A DNA stretch of 64,000 bases, taken from assembly GCF_032854445.1 (NCBI RefSeq), contig NC_088301.1, positions 45,937,116 through 46,001,115 on the forward strand. The letters are read 5' to 3'. The notes under the pieces were generated by a model. It ran no database searches. It was not told the origin of the DNA and saw nothing but the letters and a program-made list of their open reading frames with translations. Positions 1-15,200 of this stretch are shown here, in pieces. The DNA comes from Liolophura sinensis (lineage: Eukaryota > Mollusca > Polyplacophora > Chitonida > Chitonidae). Numbering within the stretch: the first letter of the stretch is position 1; every line of letters begins with the position of its first letter. The translations under genes were made by a program, and so were the position numbers.

Positions 1-229
1 AATAACAATGCCATCAACATGTTTATTTTAAGGGAATATTACCCTAACTGTTCACATTTATTATTACAATGAAAGAGTACTAAAACTGAAGTGTATATTT
101 AACATCTGTTCTGAAGTCTAGTTATGTGCTTGAAAGTACAGGTCATAAGTGATTCTTAATTTTTCCACATTATGCATGTATCTTGTAGATTATGACCGTT
201 TCCTTACAAAATGTACGATGACTGCTTAC

Positions 230-257
230 CTTCAATTGTTCTATAAAGCTCATCTCC
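230..257 (-). CDS. EOGT: EOGT 28-nt microexon
   Basis: On the minus strand, TTTTGAATACAG precedes a 28-nt block that encodes EMSFIEQLK, followed by the donor GTAAGC. The first base completes an Arg codon begun by the AG at the end of the exon at 1995-2056. The block leaves in phase 0. It matches the vertebrate segment ELGFLDQLR, which directly follows the sequence encoded by the previous exon, so order, phase and content agree. It is too short to stand out as an open frame. The next exon in the chain is outside the window. Confidence 0.82.
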
Positions 258-3200
258 CTGTATTCAAAACAAATTTGTTTGAACGGCTTCACACTAACAC
301 ATACATGTAGAAGTGATCAACAATATTTTTCTCAACAATTATTTTGAGCACTGTATATCATGTACTAATATGTGTACTGCACCTCTGGAAGATATATGTA
401 GGTATAATGATATACAATAGGCATAAGTTGGGAGTGCAGTACAGTATATCTATATTAGAGAACAAGTATATCTATATTAGACTACAAGCAGTGGTGTAAC
501 TTAATTTTTTTTGGTGCCTGTCATCATGGCTGCCTACACCTTAAGTCAGCCTGCCCTCATGAGAAAAGGCCTTCAATAAGGGCAGGTAATAGCCTTAATC
601 TGCCTGCCCAGAGCCAATGGTCGACAGAGCCAAATATTACCCAATAAAATGCCTTCGACGGAATGGATGATAAGATGAAGCACAAGCACAATGTATATTA
701 TATAAATCAATCATTCTCCTGTCTTCGTCATATTAGTTCAATTAAATTAAACGCTGACGTCTATAGTTTTCAACAATTTCTTATATTTACCTGCCTCAAT
801 GTTTAATTGTTGAATTCAAAAGCCTGGTATGTCCATTACGCAAGGCACTTTGCGGAACGAAGTGGGCATTTAAATTCACTTTGAAACAGCTGCACACGCC
901 AATTTCTGGCGTGCATTAAAGAGAACAGGACCTTTATTACCACTTCTACAAGTATAAAACCATTCCCGAGTCGAAATGTTGTTGAAATCCACAGAAATAT
1001 TTCTTTCTCCCTCGTTCAAATAACTTGGAGCTATCATGGCACATCGGGTATACTTTAATCTCAGGATCGCGTGCCAAAAGATATGGAAATCAACCTAACC
1101 AGACAAGACCACAAAAACAGTCTTAACTAGCGATGATTTCTTCAATCATCATGGATGTACAACAGAAAGAAGAATTTGCCAAGTCGGTCGATTCTAAAGA
1201 TTCCAGTCAAGGCTTGCAGATATCATGTGCAGATCTGCTTTGTTTATTTATTTATTTATTTGATTGGTGTTTTATGCCGTACTCAAGAATATTTCACTTA
1301 TATGACGGCGACCATCCGCAGGTTGCTGACAGACCTTCCCAATTAAGGCCGGAGAGGAAGCCAGCATGAGCTGGACTTGTAACCTACAGTGACTGCATTG
1401 GTGAGAAGCTTCTGGGTCATTACGATGCGCTAGCGTGCTAACCGACCACATCTGCTTCGTTATCCATGTTTTCTGCCTGTGGCCTCACATACAATCTGGA
1501 TTTTGGATGCACCCAAAGAGAAAAAAGTCAACACTATATCAGGTTTTCTGCACATAACTTGTCTGAAATTGACTGAAACTTACAATAGTGATCGAAAAGA
1601 CGCGTCACTTCTCAGTCCATACCAGAAATCAGCGTGTGCTGCTATTTTGGAGTGGATTTACCGGCCAACTGCATCCACAAACCGCCTACATTACGAACTT
1701 AGTGTCAGAAATTTTTCAAAACAGACCTCCATGTTTAATTTAATTGAACTATGGCCACACAACTTATTGCAATCAAATGATAGAGAACTGGTAGCCTTAC
1801 CTTTGTTTGGATTTTTAGGAGTAAAGTTCATTAAAAAACGGTGCACGCCACAAAATTGCAGCTTCTCGTTAGCAATGGATTTGACGTTAAAAATACAAAT
1901 TCTCCCGTGCCCTACTTCTCATAATGGATGCATGCATCGTGGTCACCGTACCGCAAGGAACCGAGACACGATATCGAGACCACCGGTCACGTACCTGAAG
2001 CTGTATTTCACTAAACGAACTTCAAAATCTGGAATTGCTTTCATGGCCTCTACTAACTGAAAATAAATTTTAGACATCTTACCCACATTTCAAAATCAAA
2101 CGAAACAAGCAAATTCAGTAAAAGTAAACCTACACATTTAACGTTAAATATGCAAAAGTTATGCATGGAGCAATCTGATTTTTGAACATTATCTCAGGTT
2201 TCACAAGAATGGGTGGATGATAATGTTTTAATGCCACACTGGCAGTATTTGAACCAGACAGACACAAAATATTCCTCGCTTTTCATGACTGCCAGGGATA
2301 CAATGTTTATCTCCTGACAAAATATGAATCACAGGTTTAAGTTGAATGGGCAAAATGTTAATGTGTCAATTAATAAGTCTGAAAGTACTCTGTTTGCTGA
2401 TACAATATATTGACAACTGCAATACGTCAAAATCTCTGGTAAACTGAATACCAATTTACAGAAATTTATGGCTGCGTAAACGAGGACATAAGTTGTTGTG
2501 AGTTAAACCTTACCTCAGCTTCATTCAGAATATTTCTGTACATCGTTCCGCGGGAAAGTAAAGTTATCCTGATTTTGTCTTTCTGAAAATAAAATTTGTA
2601 ATAATTAACAAAAACTACATCATTTTTCATATTCCAAATGCCTAACTACGCATGCATGGTTGGGTTTTTGCGTTGTACTTAACCATTTTTCAGTGATATA
2701 ACAATGTGCATATATACTGTCTTCCTGTGTCAGGGTGAATCCATACCACCAAAACGATGCTGCCCCTGAAGTGATGACGAAGGCATCAGACATGACACTC
2801 CAACCAGTCACATTATACTAACGACGAGCCAACATGTTTCCTTGCTCTAGGTTTTCAGTGCCAAGCACCTAGTGAGGCAGTGAGAAATGCCATTTTTAAA
2901 GCCCTCGGTATGACCCAACCCAGGTTTGATCCTGGGTCTTTGAATTTGAGCAGGTGACATTAATTATTCGGTCAACGAAGTGGTCTCAAACGACAAACTA
3001 TAAATTTCTTCTGGGAATTTTGGAAACATAAAGGAAGATAATGACATTATAATGAATCACTTGTTACCACTAAGCACAGATTTAACCACTTTTTTTTTTT
3101 TTATCTCCAAGAAAGAATTCTTCTGGTTACAGTTAACTGAACCGTTTTGCTAAGGTATATATAGATATAAGCAGAAAATAATTATTTCAATTCAATTAAT

Positions 3201-6200
3201 AAATAAAATGTAGAGAATCCTGAACTATCCTGAACTGAAAATTGCAACGTACTAGTGGTCCATCTTGGAACACCTGAAGTCTGTGCAACATATGCCGGGA
3301 AAAGGCCTTAAACAGACTGCTGCTGTGGCAACCTGGGATCTACAACATAAGCAACATTCATGTATTAAAACAGTTCAGTACTCTGCACAATAACAAGATA
3401 TACATGGTCTCCAAATATTGCTAATCCTGCAAATGTAGATGTTAATAATTTTACAATTTTTATGTTTTGTACACAAGTATATACATCCCACATGTCTTTA
3501 TTAGATGATAATAACACCTTTAACGATGACAGAAATAAAAAAATTAAAAAATCTTACCAAAGGCATATTATAGTACATTCCATATCTCATTCTGGCTAGA
3601 AAAGAAAACACAGCATCCTTAAAGCACACCTGAAACAGAGGAAGACACTCTTTATATATATGGTGCCTTGAAGTCTATAACAAACTGTATGAAATATACA
3701 TGGTCATCAGCTTTAATTTTTACGGTATGTCTAGAACAGATCAAGATCAGGTGCCGTATTGCACAGTCACATTGAACACACGGTTCTATATTTGATCCAA
3801 AGTACGTTACTACTCCCTAATAGGGTATAAAAATATTTATACTTTTATGACTTCATCTTGCCCTCTGAGGGCTATCAACCACTTTTCAGGCCTTCAAAAC
3901 ACAAGGAGGACAGGAGACTCCTAGTTTGAAGTGAACGTTAAAATAAAAAAAAAAAAATGACACGTTAAAACGGTTGAGTACTACAGCAAGACAGCAACTA
4001 CAAGAGTTAGACAATAGTTAAAATTAGGTAGGGGTGGGTCTTAGAAACTTTTACACCCTTGCCTTTAGAATGGGTTTCTTACCCTTTTGTTATCATAATC
4101 CTTCAGGTAGATCACTGGGTAATCACTAAAGGCTTTCCATGTTACCTCAAACAAGTCTCCATAATGCATGGAGCTCTGTAAAGAAGTATCACAGAGATAA
4201 ACTAAGTACTGGCTCGTGATATAGACAATTCATAAACAGTCTTAGAATGAAAAAGGTTTAAGCAAGTTGACCATAAACATACATAAACAGTAAAACTATT
4301 GAAATAGTTTATCATAAAAGTCACTGAATAGTAAAAATGTGATCTGATGAATAAAAATACAACTTAATACAAAAGTGGATTTACCAAAATTTATTCAGAT
4401 CTGACCATTATTTATTTATTTGATTGATGTTTTAGACTGTAATCAAGAATATTTCACTTATAAGATGACGGTCAGCATCATGGTGGGTGGAAACCGGGCA
4501 GGCCCTGGGGGAAACCCACGATAATCCAGATTACTGGCACACCTTCCCAAGAGCAGCTGGAAGCCAGCATGAGCTGGATTTGAACTCTCAGCGACCGTAT
4601 TGGTGAGACACTCCTCGGCCATTGCGCCGTGCTGTTGTGCTAACCACCTCGGCCCCGAGACCTCACCGTTATATGTTCACCTGTACATGTATCAGAGAAA
4701 CAAAACAAGATCTACTGCATTTCATCTAGAGTTTGGTATGTAAAACACAGAAGCACATAAAAGAGTGAAAACTTTTGATGCCAACATTTCAAAACAAAGT
4801 TATGTGGCACTATAAGATAAATGAATCAATCAGAATGAAGCAAAACGATTAACTTCAGGTGAAATACAGTAATCACACAACACAGCAATGTCAAACTTGG
4901 CAGAAAGAGTGAACAGGAACTTGTGACATACCGTGTCCCACATCACAATATAGACATCTGTACTAAAGGAGTTGTTCATATGCTGAGAAACGTAAAGGTT
5001 GATAAAATCACAGAAGTGATGGTACAAGTTCACACCTGTCCAAAAAAAAGGGAGGGCATAAAGAATTTCTCTAGCAACAATGGATTAAAATTGCTATGTT
5101 ATCACGGTAGAGCTTGTCTTTCGAGAAGGGACTATGAATACAAAGGTAATGCATTTTGAAATTCAAACTGTCAAAATAACGTTCATGACTTTAGATTTGT
5201 CTTTATTAGAAAGCTGTGGAAACTGATGTTCAACAGTTGGGAAGTTTTGATGCTGAACTCTTTGTCACTAAAAATATAAAAAATCATATTGTACATCATG
5301 TAATTTGTCAAAAAAGTTAATGTCGTTAACATAAATTTTCTGGTCAACAATTTCACAATCCTTTCAAGGCAAAAATGACTACATGTTTCCTTCACAGAGG
5401 CTCAACTCCTCAGTTTCCTTCAGCCTTTGTTCTTTTATAAAAAAAATTGATCAGTCAGCCATATGTTGTTGTTAATATAATAAAAAAAAATTGACACTAT
5501 TGTTTACCTTCAGCGATAAAAGAGTTTAAACTCAAAACTCCCCTATGTTAAGTCAAATGCCTGATATGCCATAATATGTACTGTAAATCTTGAACCTTAA
5601 GCACTAATGTACTTTTTTCAGTGGTGCTTAAGTATACAATTATGAAAATGATGCTAAAATGATTTGTTCAAGCTCTTAAAGATGCAAGTTTCATAAAACT
5701 GTACATTATTTCGTTAGACTACATATTTTTCTCAGAATGTTTAAAATTAGTGATTGCAGAAATATAAAGAGCTGAGGTACATGTATGTGCTTTCTAAACT
5801 ATCTCAAGGGACATAACTCTTTTTTTTTTTTTGAAAAAGGTGTTTTCACTTGAGATACAAATGCATGACATGAATTTCTAATGAAACAAGAGTTCAGGGG
5901 AATACAACATATGACCCAACAAACGCGTTTGTTTGAAGCGTATAAAAAATGACAACTTGTTACCATGACAACTGTAAGTCATGACACATCATCTGAGTAT
6001 CTATGTATCCACCAAAAATTAAAACTGTGTAGCCCTGACACAAAATCGTATCTATTTATATAGTATATATAAGGAAATTTAATGGCTATCCAGTTACCCT
6101 GACATCCACGAAAATGGACAAATGACAGTCGCGTCACATCGTCTTCTGTGTATCTATGTATCCATCAAAAATTAAAATTTTAAGTGGAAAACTCTTTTGG

Positions 6201-9200
6201 AGTTATAGGAGGGACGCAAAATCATATCTATTTATATAGTATACAAAGGCAAATGGCTATCTGGTAACCATAACAACCACGCAAATGGACAAATGCAAGT
6301 CACAAACATCCTCATGTGTGTATGTAAGTATCCACCAACAATTAAAACTGTACGCACAAAACTGTTGGGGTTTTTGTTCGGACCCGAAATCATATCTATT
6401 CATATAGCATATTTAAGGAAAATCACTATCTGGTTACCATGACAACTGCGAAAATGGACAAATGTGAGTCACCACACATCGTTACCGGTGTATATATGTA
6501 TCCACCAAGAATTAAAACTGTACACGCAAAACTGTTGAGTTATAGTCCAGACACAAAATCATATCTATTTATATAGTATATCTAAGGCAAATGGCTATCT
6601 AGTTGTTGTGAAAACCGTGAAAATAGACAAACATGAGTCGCCACACATCGTCACCAGTGTATCTATGTATCCACCAAGATTTAAAACTCTTGTGTGGAAA
6701 ACTGCTGGAGTTACAGTCCGGACACAAATTAGGATGGACAGATGGAGAAAATCGCTATAACACATTACATTTCGCCTAATGGCCGGGGAGTATAAAAATA
6801 ACAAAAACTCTGACTATGAAGCTCTAAGCTCACAACCGATGAGGCCTACTTCATGTCTATCATAGTCTGTTTGGTTACAGTATTGATTTGCTGACGAGCA
6901 TGAATAGTAAGGGAGATAACATAATGTGTGGAAATCAATAAGCCAACTAGAATGCAAGCAGTATGTTCACTGTAATTGAGGGCAACCACATTTACAGGTC
7001 CTCCAGCTGAACATTTTAAACATTGATTATATAAATTTAGGTCAAAACCTGCACAAAGGAAGTGCACACCATGAAGACTTGTATTTCCAGCAAAGTCTGC
7101 AGACAACTTCCACCATGATCTCACTAAGTGAATGCAGCTCATGAAATTGTGGTTCTAGTATTTTCAATTACAAATTCCAAACAGTTGACATAACAAACTG
7201 AATTATGCGAACAGTCTAACTCACCTGCATCCAGTTTTATGAGGAATGTTGGTTTATTGAGGACAATATCACAGTTTTCATCATCTGATGGGTAAAAATC
7301 CAATGATGAATATCTCTCCAACTCTGCAAACCTGTGTGGATAATAAGTGTTTTCTTAAGGTTTGAAATTTATTTTGGCATGCCAAAAAAAATTATTTACA
7401 TGGTCTATTAATTTAAAATTCAACTAGACAGTCAAATTCACTACAGTCAAATTTCTATACAGAATGTTCCATGGTAAATTATAGATTGTATCTGTTCATG
7501 GAGAAATACAATGGTATAAAAATGTCATAATTGCATAATGTACATACCATACTATTCTATTATACAGATGATGAAGGGAGTTAAAATCTTGTATTTGAAA
7601 TACTTGAAACATTGCCCCAAAACCCATCCCATGAAACACTATAACTTTGTTATCAAAAATTTGATAACCACATTTTCTCAAAAGCTGTCACATCTAAATG
7701 AATGGCCCTGGCTAAGAGATATGTGTAGGTTGTCATAAATTTGACAATTAAAATTTATCTTGCCATAGGTACTTCTTACCACTAAAGTGTACACTAAGTA
7801 TAAACCTTCCATAACAACAAGCTAATTCAGAGAATTTATATCCCAGGTTGGTTTTAAAACTTGATCTGATGTTACAACAGTGAACTACCAAACAAATATT
7901 CTTGGTAAATATCTGAAAATATTTGGAGCAGTTAGTGCAAGGAAACCAGACAAGGCCCAAAATTATGTTCTAATATAATATGCTCCGCTTTCACAGTAGT
8001 GTGGTATAAAATGACAGAGCACTGAATCAAGAAGTGAAATATAGTAAATCAGAGAGTGGTAGGCTTTATATGCAAGGTAAGACTAATAAATTACACAATT
8101 TTAAATGAAGTCTTTGGATGTTAGGGCAGACAATTTTGACCCATGATTAAAAACAATAGTCACCCCTCACTTTTGGGGCGAGTAAAATGACAAAAGTGAG
8201 GATTATGTCACAGTGTCTCTGAAACAGGACTAGCTTCACTGGAACTGTTTACTTAGCTGTATTAGAAAGTTTGACAAATACAAATAACCATTGTTGATAA
8301 TGCTGACTAATGCAATCCTATTGATTGTATATGTATTTATCCTAGGGTTTTTGCGCCATAGTTGACAATTTTTTAGTCATATGCTGAGATTCTTTCGGTG
8401 TGTATTTATATAAACTTGTATACTGTGTCATCTTGTGACAGGGCCAGTCCATGCTACCAAAGTGCTGCAGCCACTGAAGTACCATGCCGAAGGCATCAGA
8501 CATGACGCCCTACCCAGTCACATTAGACTGATATTGGACAAACAAGTCCTGTTTCCTTGATCTAACCATTCTGTGCTGAGTGCCAAGCACGGCAGCAACA
8601 ACTATCATTATAAAGTCTCAGGTCTGACACGACCTAGGTTTCATCCCAGGGTCTCTTGACGTCCTCCACTTACTCTAAAATACTATTATCCTGTTAAACA
8701 TTAGTCCATTTTCACAAAGTTCCTAAGTTTTTTTGCTTAAGCAATATCTCTACACCTGTAAGAGACACATGAATGCAAAACTTCAGTTAAATACATACAC
8801 TACTGAAGGTCATGAACTGCATAAGTTACAGTTATTAACATGCATACAGCAAATCAACAAAATTTTCCACTCGCGTGTAACATTGTGCTCTACATGTGTG
8901 CAAAATCTGAACTCAATATCTGCAATCATTTTCTGAGATAACACTTACTTTAACACTGATAGTGATATCAATACACAACACACGAAGTCGTGAAATTTGT
9001 AATTTTAATACAGTTATTAATGTACAGAGCACATCAACAATGAAACATCTCCCTTTGTTCTATTTATTTGATTGATGTTTTACACCATACCCCCTTTGTT
9101 TTATTGTACTGTACATATTTGCAAAACCCGAGCTCAATAAATGCACGACTTTCGAATATATACGACCTCTAACACATTCCTTTCTGGTTATTGGATGGTG

Positions 9201-12200
9201 GCCCTGATGCAAACAGTGACATACATGGTATCGCATAAGCTTCAGGCGAGATAAAACCAGTTTTCAGAGGAGAAAAAAAAGGATAATTTCAGCAAGAAGA
9301 ATATGTTTCTAGTTCTCAGCTGGCAAGCCCAATAAAGGGGCACATTTAAATAAGGTATGATTAAATGATACCAATCCACTCACAGTTGTTTCTCACTAAA
9401 TGATCTGATCGGGGTAATTAATGCAGTTTGCTGTTGGTTGAGTCGGCATGAACTATGAATGTGATTAGACATTATCTGATAATAGTAATAACCCGAATTG
9501 CTGGTGATAGGCTGGTCCAGTGTTCCCAGCATCTTTTCCGAATATTTCTGACAATTGGCAGAAAATATGCATAAAATAGAGGGGTTATTAATAAATATAA
9601 AAAATGCTCCAATAAAGAACATCTTTTTCTTATTTTTCTGGCATACTCTTCATGTTCCTTAAACCAGTACCTTTTCATGTCTCACTTCTTTAGTGCCTTT
9701 AAGTCAGTGTTGCACACTCTGGAGGAGGGACTACAAGCCTTCATATAAATACATGTGTGTGTAACCCTAACACTTGGCTTGTTGCTAAATGTACTGTTAT
9801 CCTGAATCATAACAAAAGACGCTATATGACTTGTATCAATGAAGTTGAGGAAGGCGATAACAATGGAGCATAAATAAGCAAGAATTTCATCTGAAAATAT
9901 GTTGCAACAGATGGATAGGCAAGCAAATGGACAAGACTATGATACTAAACTTAACCAAAGACTGGTCTGATAACAGTCTTCCAGTTTAATGTTTAATCCT
10001 CACCAACACAGGAGAGTTACAAGATCAACGTGGGATCAAATGGGTTGTAAGAAGTAGGCGCAGTGTTCAGTTGTACATGTACGTTCAGTTTGACGTAGCA
10101 GAAACAAACGGTGAACAGCGAAAGTGATCTTTTGTGATGAACTGAGTGCAATAATTGTATACAGTGATACAGCAGGATAAGTGTTGGTAGTCTCCCTTTC
10201 CCTGACGGGTAAAGCCAGGCAACTAGCAAATGAAATACGGGCTGACAATTTGGATAAGGACCGAGGTATGGCATTAACTGACAAGCTGAGCTCGGTATTT
10301 CAGAAGGAAAGGAACGACTTCATGTGTGAGGCATACTCCAGAATTGAGAATTTCCGAAAGTGTAGTGACACCTCCATGGCGGACTACATAACAGAGTTCA
10401 AGCAAATATATAACAAGGCTAGAAAGCACGACATGGCATTACCTGATGCAGTTCTAACATTTATGTTGCTAGACAAAGTAGGTTTAAGCATGAAAGAGTG
10501 ATAGCTTGCTCTTACGACCTGTAATTAGTTGACTTTTGGCGCCATGAAGAGTGCTCTTAAAATAATATTCAGTTCTGGATTGCAAAATTCTGAGGCTATG
10601 AAAAGTGAAGGTTATAAGATGGTTCGATGGAGACAAAACTAGAAAAGTTGCCCAAAGTCATTTCAGAGGAGGTCAGGTACCACAAAATACAAACCCTTTA
10701 AACGGTATGGAAAATGTACCCAGTGCGCAGTCCATGAAAGTGTGTTTCACTGGGCAAAAGACTGTCTAAATCAAACCACAAATACTGTGAATATAATCAG
10801 TTATATAAACAGAATGAACAAGAACTGATACAAGGGGAAATTGAAGCATGGAATATCACAGTTTGCAAAAGAACACTCCAGTGTTATTGATACTGCATGT
10901 ACATATGCCAGAACTGTATGTGGTGCCAGAACTGTATATGGTGCCAAGTGGCTTGGTCAGTACTTGACAGGCATTAATAAACATGACAAAGTTCAATCCT
11001 TGCCCAGTCAAAACAATTTAAATTTGGTGATGGGAAAGTAATAGTCAGTCAGTCAGTCAGACAGGTGACAACACCAGCGGAGATTGGTAGCACTAACTGC
11101 CAAATTCAAACAAAAGTTGCACAAACAGACATCCCGTTACTTTAAATAGGAATTCACTCAATAAAGCTAATACAGTATTAGATCTTCAAAACCACAAGGC
11201 AAAAATGTTCAATGAACCTACAAAGCGAGAATTCACATCCATTGGACATTACTGAATTGACATTTCAGTCAAGTTAAACACAAATGACAACTTTCATGAT
11301 TATCCCGAAAAAATTTAATGTGAGTCAACTTTTCCAAACAATATGTCAAAGAAAATAGAAACTGCTTCTCAAACAGTTTGGCCATGCATCTGCTGACAGT
11401 CTTCAACATTTCAACAGCAGGAAAATGCATACCTTACACATATATACAATGTTGCAAGAAACTGTATCCATGTTCACCTCATGCGTGAAATTCAAAAATA
11501 ACAAATTAATCAAATTGATGATAGTGTATTTCAGGTTAGTGACATTGACTTTTCTGAATCTAATCTATAGAACTACAGAGCTGGATAAATAACGATGTGT
11601 GCACCACTTTGCCTGAAAAATGGCAAAGATGTATTTTCACCCAGTGGATTTACACTTTGCAGAACAGTCCTAATGGAATTAGTAAGACCAGTTGCTAGAC
11701 AGCTTGAAGAAACCAACAATGAGGAAATTCTTACCTACTCTCCCACTTGCCCTACTGAATCACTTCATGTCATCTTGGCTATTTTAGCTCAACAGAAATG
11801 GACACCTACCTCAATGGACATTAAACTTGCATTTGTACATGGGTCCAGATTATCCAGAGACATTTATACCAGGCCAACCAAAGAAGCAATATGTGTGGTT
11901 GTCGTCTGGAACTTCAAAAAACTTCGTTACTTTATTGGTACACCAAAGTGAGTGAGATCATGGAGAACAGTGGTACACATGTGTCAGTGGTTGATCCAGC
12001 AGTATAGTGATGCCCAATTGTCAGTGGTTGATCCAGCAGTATAGGGGTGCCTACATATATGTCACAGTGGTTGATCCAGCAGTATGGTGGTGCCGATGTC
12101 TCAGTGCTTGATCCAGCTGTATAGTGGTGCCCATGTCTCAGTGGATGATCCAGCTGTATAGTGGTACCCATGTCTCACTGGTTGATCCAGCAGTATAGTG

Positions 12201-15200
12201 GTGCCCATGTCTCAGTGGTTGATCCAGCAGTATAGTGGTGCCCATGTCTCACTGGTTGATCCAGCAGTATAGTGGTGCCCAGTTCTCAGTGGTTGATCCA
12301 GCTGTATAGTGGTGCCCAGGTCTCAGTGGTTGATCCAGCAGTATAGTGGTGCCCATGTCTCACTGGTTGATCCAGCAGTATAGTGTTGCCCATGTCTCAG
12401 TGGTTGATCCAGCTGTATAGTGGTGCCCATGTCTCACTGGCTGATCCGGCTGTATAGTGGTGCCCATGTCTCACTGGTTGATCCAGCAGTGTAGTGGTGC
12501 CTATGTCTCAGTGGTTGATCCAGCAGTATAGTGGTGCCCATGTCTCACTGGTTGATCCAGCAGTATAGTGGTGCCCATGTCTCAGTGGTTGATCCAGCAG
12601 TATAGTGGTGCCCATTTCTCACTGGTTGATCCAGCAGTATAGTGGTGCCCATGACTCACTGGTTGATCCAGCAGTATAGTGGTGTCCATGCCTCACTGGT
12701 TGATCCAGCAGTACAGTGGTACCCAGGTCTCAGTGGTTGATCCAGCTGTATAGTGGTGCCCAGGTCTCAGTGGTTGATCCAGCAGTATAGTGGTGCCCAT
12801 GTCTCACTGGTTGATCCAGCAGTATAGTGGTGCCCATGTCTCACTGGTTGATCCAGCAGTATAGTGGTGCCCATGTCTCACTGGTTGATCCAGCAGTATA
12901 GTGGTGCCCATGTCTCACTGGTTGATCCAGCAGTATAGTGGTGCCCATGTCTCAGTGGTTGATCCAGCAGTATAGTGGTGCCCATGTCTCACTGGTTGAT
13001 CCAGCAGTATAGTGGTGCCCATGTCTCAGTGGTTGATCCAGTAGTATAGTGGTGTCCAGGTCTCACTGGTTGATCCAGCAGTACAGTGGTACCCAGGTCT
13101 CAGTGGTTGATCCAGCTGTATAGTGGTGCCCAGGTCTCAGTGGTTGATCCAGCAGTATAGTGGTGCCCATGTCTCACTGGTTGATCCAGCAGTATAGTGG
13201 TGCCCATGTCTCACTGGTTGATCCAGCAGTATAGTGGTGCCCATGTCTCAGTGGCTGATCCAGCAGTATAGTGGTACCCAGGTCTCAGTGGTTGATCCAG
13301 CTGTATAGTGGTGCCCATGTCTCAGTGGTTGTTCCAGTAGTATAGTGGTGCCCATGTCTCACTGGTTGATCCAGCAGTATAGTGGTGCCCATGTCTCAGT
13401 GGTTGTTCCAGTAGTATAGTGGTGCCCATGTCTCAGTGGTTGATCCAGCAGTATTTACTGGCCAGATGATAAAGGCTCATTAAATGGGATATTAATAAGC
13501 CATGTGACTTTGTTTTGGGTGGAAATACAAATGATTCCCAATCTTAGATCGATTACGTAAGTGACAGGGGGAGGCTTGAAGATTTTCTCGACAAGTCACA
13601 CCTATATTTTTATCCATCAATTAAAAGAAAGAAAGTATCAAGCCACAGTTGTTACAAACCTGTAAATTCTAAAACTGTCTCAAAGCATGATCCTGTCATA
13701 TAGCCGTGCTATCGACTACTTCTCTAGTTGTCTGAAGTGTGCAAGTTACACTGCATCAGCCGATGCATTATACAGGGAACAGTGTTGCCTGTTTTCAGAT
13801 CCACAAACAAAGGTAACAAATCAGCATACAAACGTATTTCAGCAATGAAGATCTAAATGATAAGTATCTGTTGTTAAGCTCTCGTAAAATACCAGGGAAA
13901 GTTTTCCAAGCCTCTTGGATGTGGTGTTTATTCACAATAGAAATTGTTCTCCCATTTCAGAACAGTTCTATTTGATTGCCATTTCAGTCCAGGAACTGTC
14001 AGTTATAGACCTTTAACATACTCCGGTCAAGGTTTCCTAAACTACCACGTGTTCAACCTTGTTCTCGCGTTGTTGTGACAGCTGATTGATATGAATGCAC
14101 ACTAATAAAATTGCAATGAAAGGCTTTGGTGTATTTCAAATAGTGCACAAGTTTATATTTGATGGTTTTGAGAACAAAATTGCTACAAAAAAGACAAAGA
14201 AGATAAACACATATAAGTTCCATTCTATCAGCTACACCTATGTGTAATGCATGCTGAGACTGGATGGGAATGATCCCACTGTGAATGGCTTGTATCTTGA
14301 CAAAACTGTCTGAATATATTTTTTCCCCTGAAGCAACTCATCACTGAATGGGGTATTTCTGTTTACAAAATTATGGAGATTATAAACTCATTAATTCAAC
14401 ATGCACCGGTTAAACATCGTACTCACTTCAATAGAAATTGATGCCTATTATCAGCTTCACATTGCAACAATTTTAAACATTGTATTAGGGCAAGGCTACA
14501 TGCATTGCTACCAGCTGGAATAATAAGTCATCACAATTGTGAAATCTCCCTCCAAATCTTGGCCAGAAGATGAGAGTTCATCATTTTACACACTATCACA
14601 AAGTCTGCCATTTTTTCTTCTGACTTTGAGTTTGACCTCGTTACTAAACCATTATAGCACAGCCATCATAAAGTCATGTACCAGAAGGTGTATTTTAATG
14701 ATGTTCACAACACTTAATTTGTTTGTGGAAAGAACTGAAAATGGTTACCAAAACAACATGTGGTCAGATGGGGTCTGTACTGTGATTGACGGGTCCCACA
14801 AAGAGTATTGGGGTTTCAAAGGCTACACCCAGAGCTGAGCAAAGATGCAATTTGCATATCAATACAACTAAGGTGTTTATATTTTAATGCGCTCAGCTGG
14901 CAGCAGTTTGACACCTCCTCTCCCAAATTTCCACACAATGAATGCTACTGATATATCATTAGAGCCTACATTGTTGAGGCCTGTATGTTCTGATGCAAAC
15001 AAGCTGGATGAAAATGGATTTTCTTACAATAGCAGTCCTGTATTGCTGGGCCTAATTTTGGTGAGTTGACGCAGAACAGGGGCTTGTCATTAACGACGTT
15101 TCATTCAATGTATGGCAAGCCCCCACCCCAATTCTTAGACCCCTAACAGTTTGAGTTGACCTGATTTTAGGGGGTTTGTCAGGTTACGCGCAACCAACTT

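Noticed and set aside
1479..2060. 193-residue plus-strand frame, the longest in the window
   Set aside because: No recognisable domain. Its 3' end is antisense to a well-supported EOGT exon (1995-2056), and its start abuts a SINE. It is kept out for lack of support, and a transcript would change this.
11932..12171. 79-residue minus-strand frame
   Set aside because: It is the 37-bp repeat read through. The protein periodicity follows the DNA repeat.
11980..13455. Regular array of about 37-bp units resembling a CRISPR array
   Set aside because: There are no unique spacers: whole units are near-identical head to tail, in an intron of an animal gene. It is a minisatellite.
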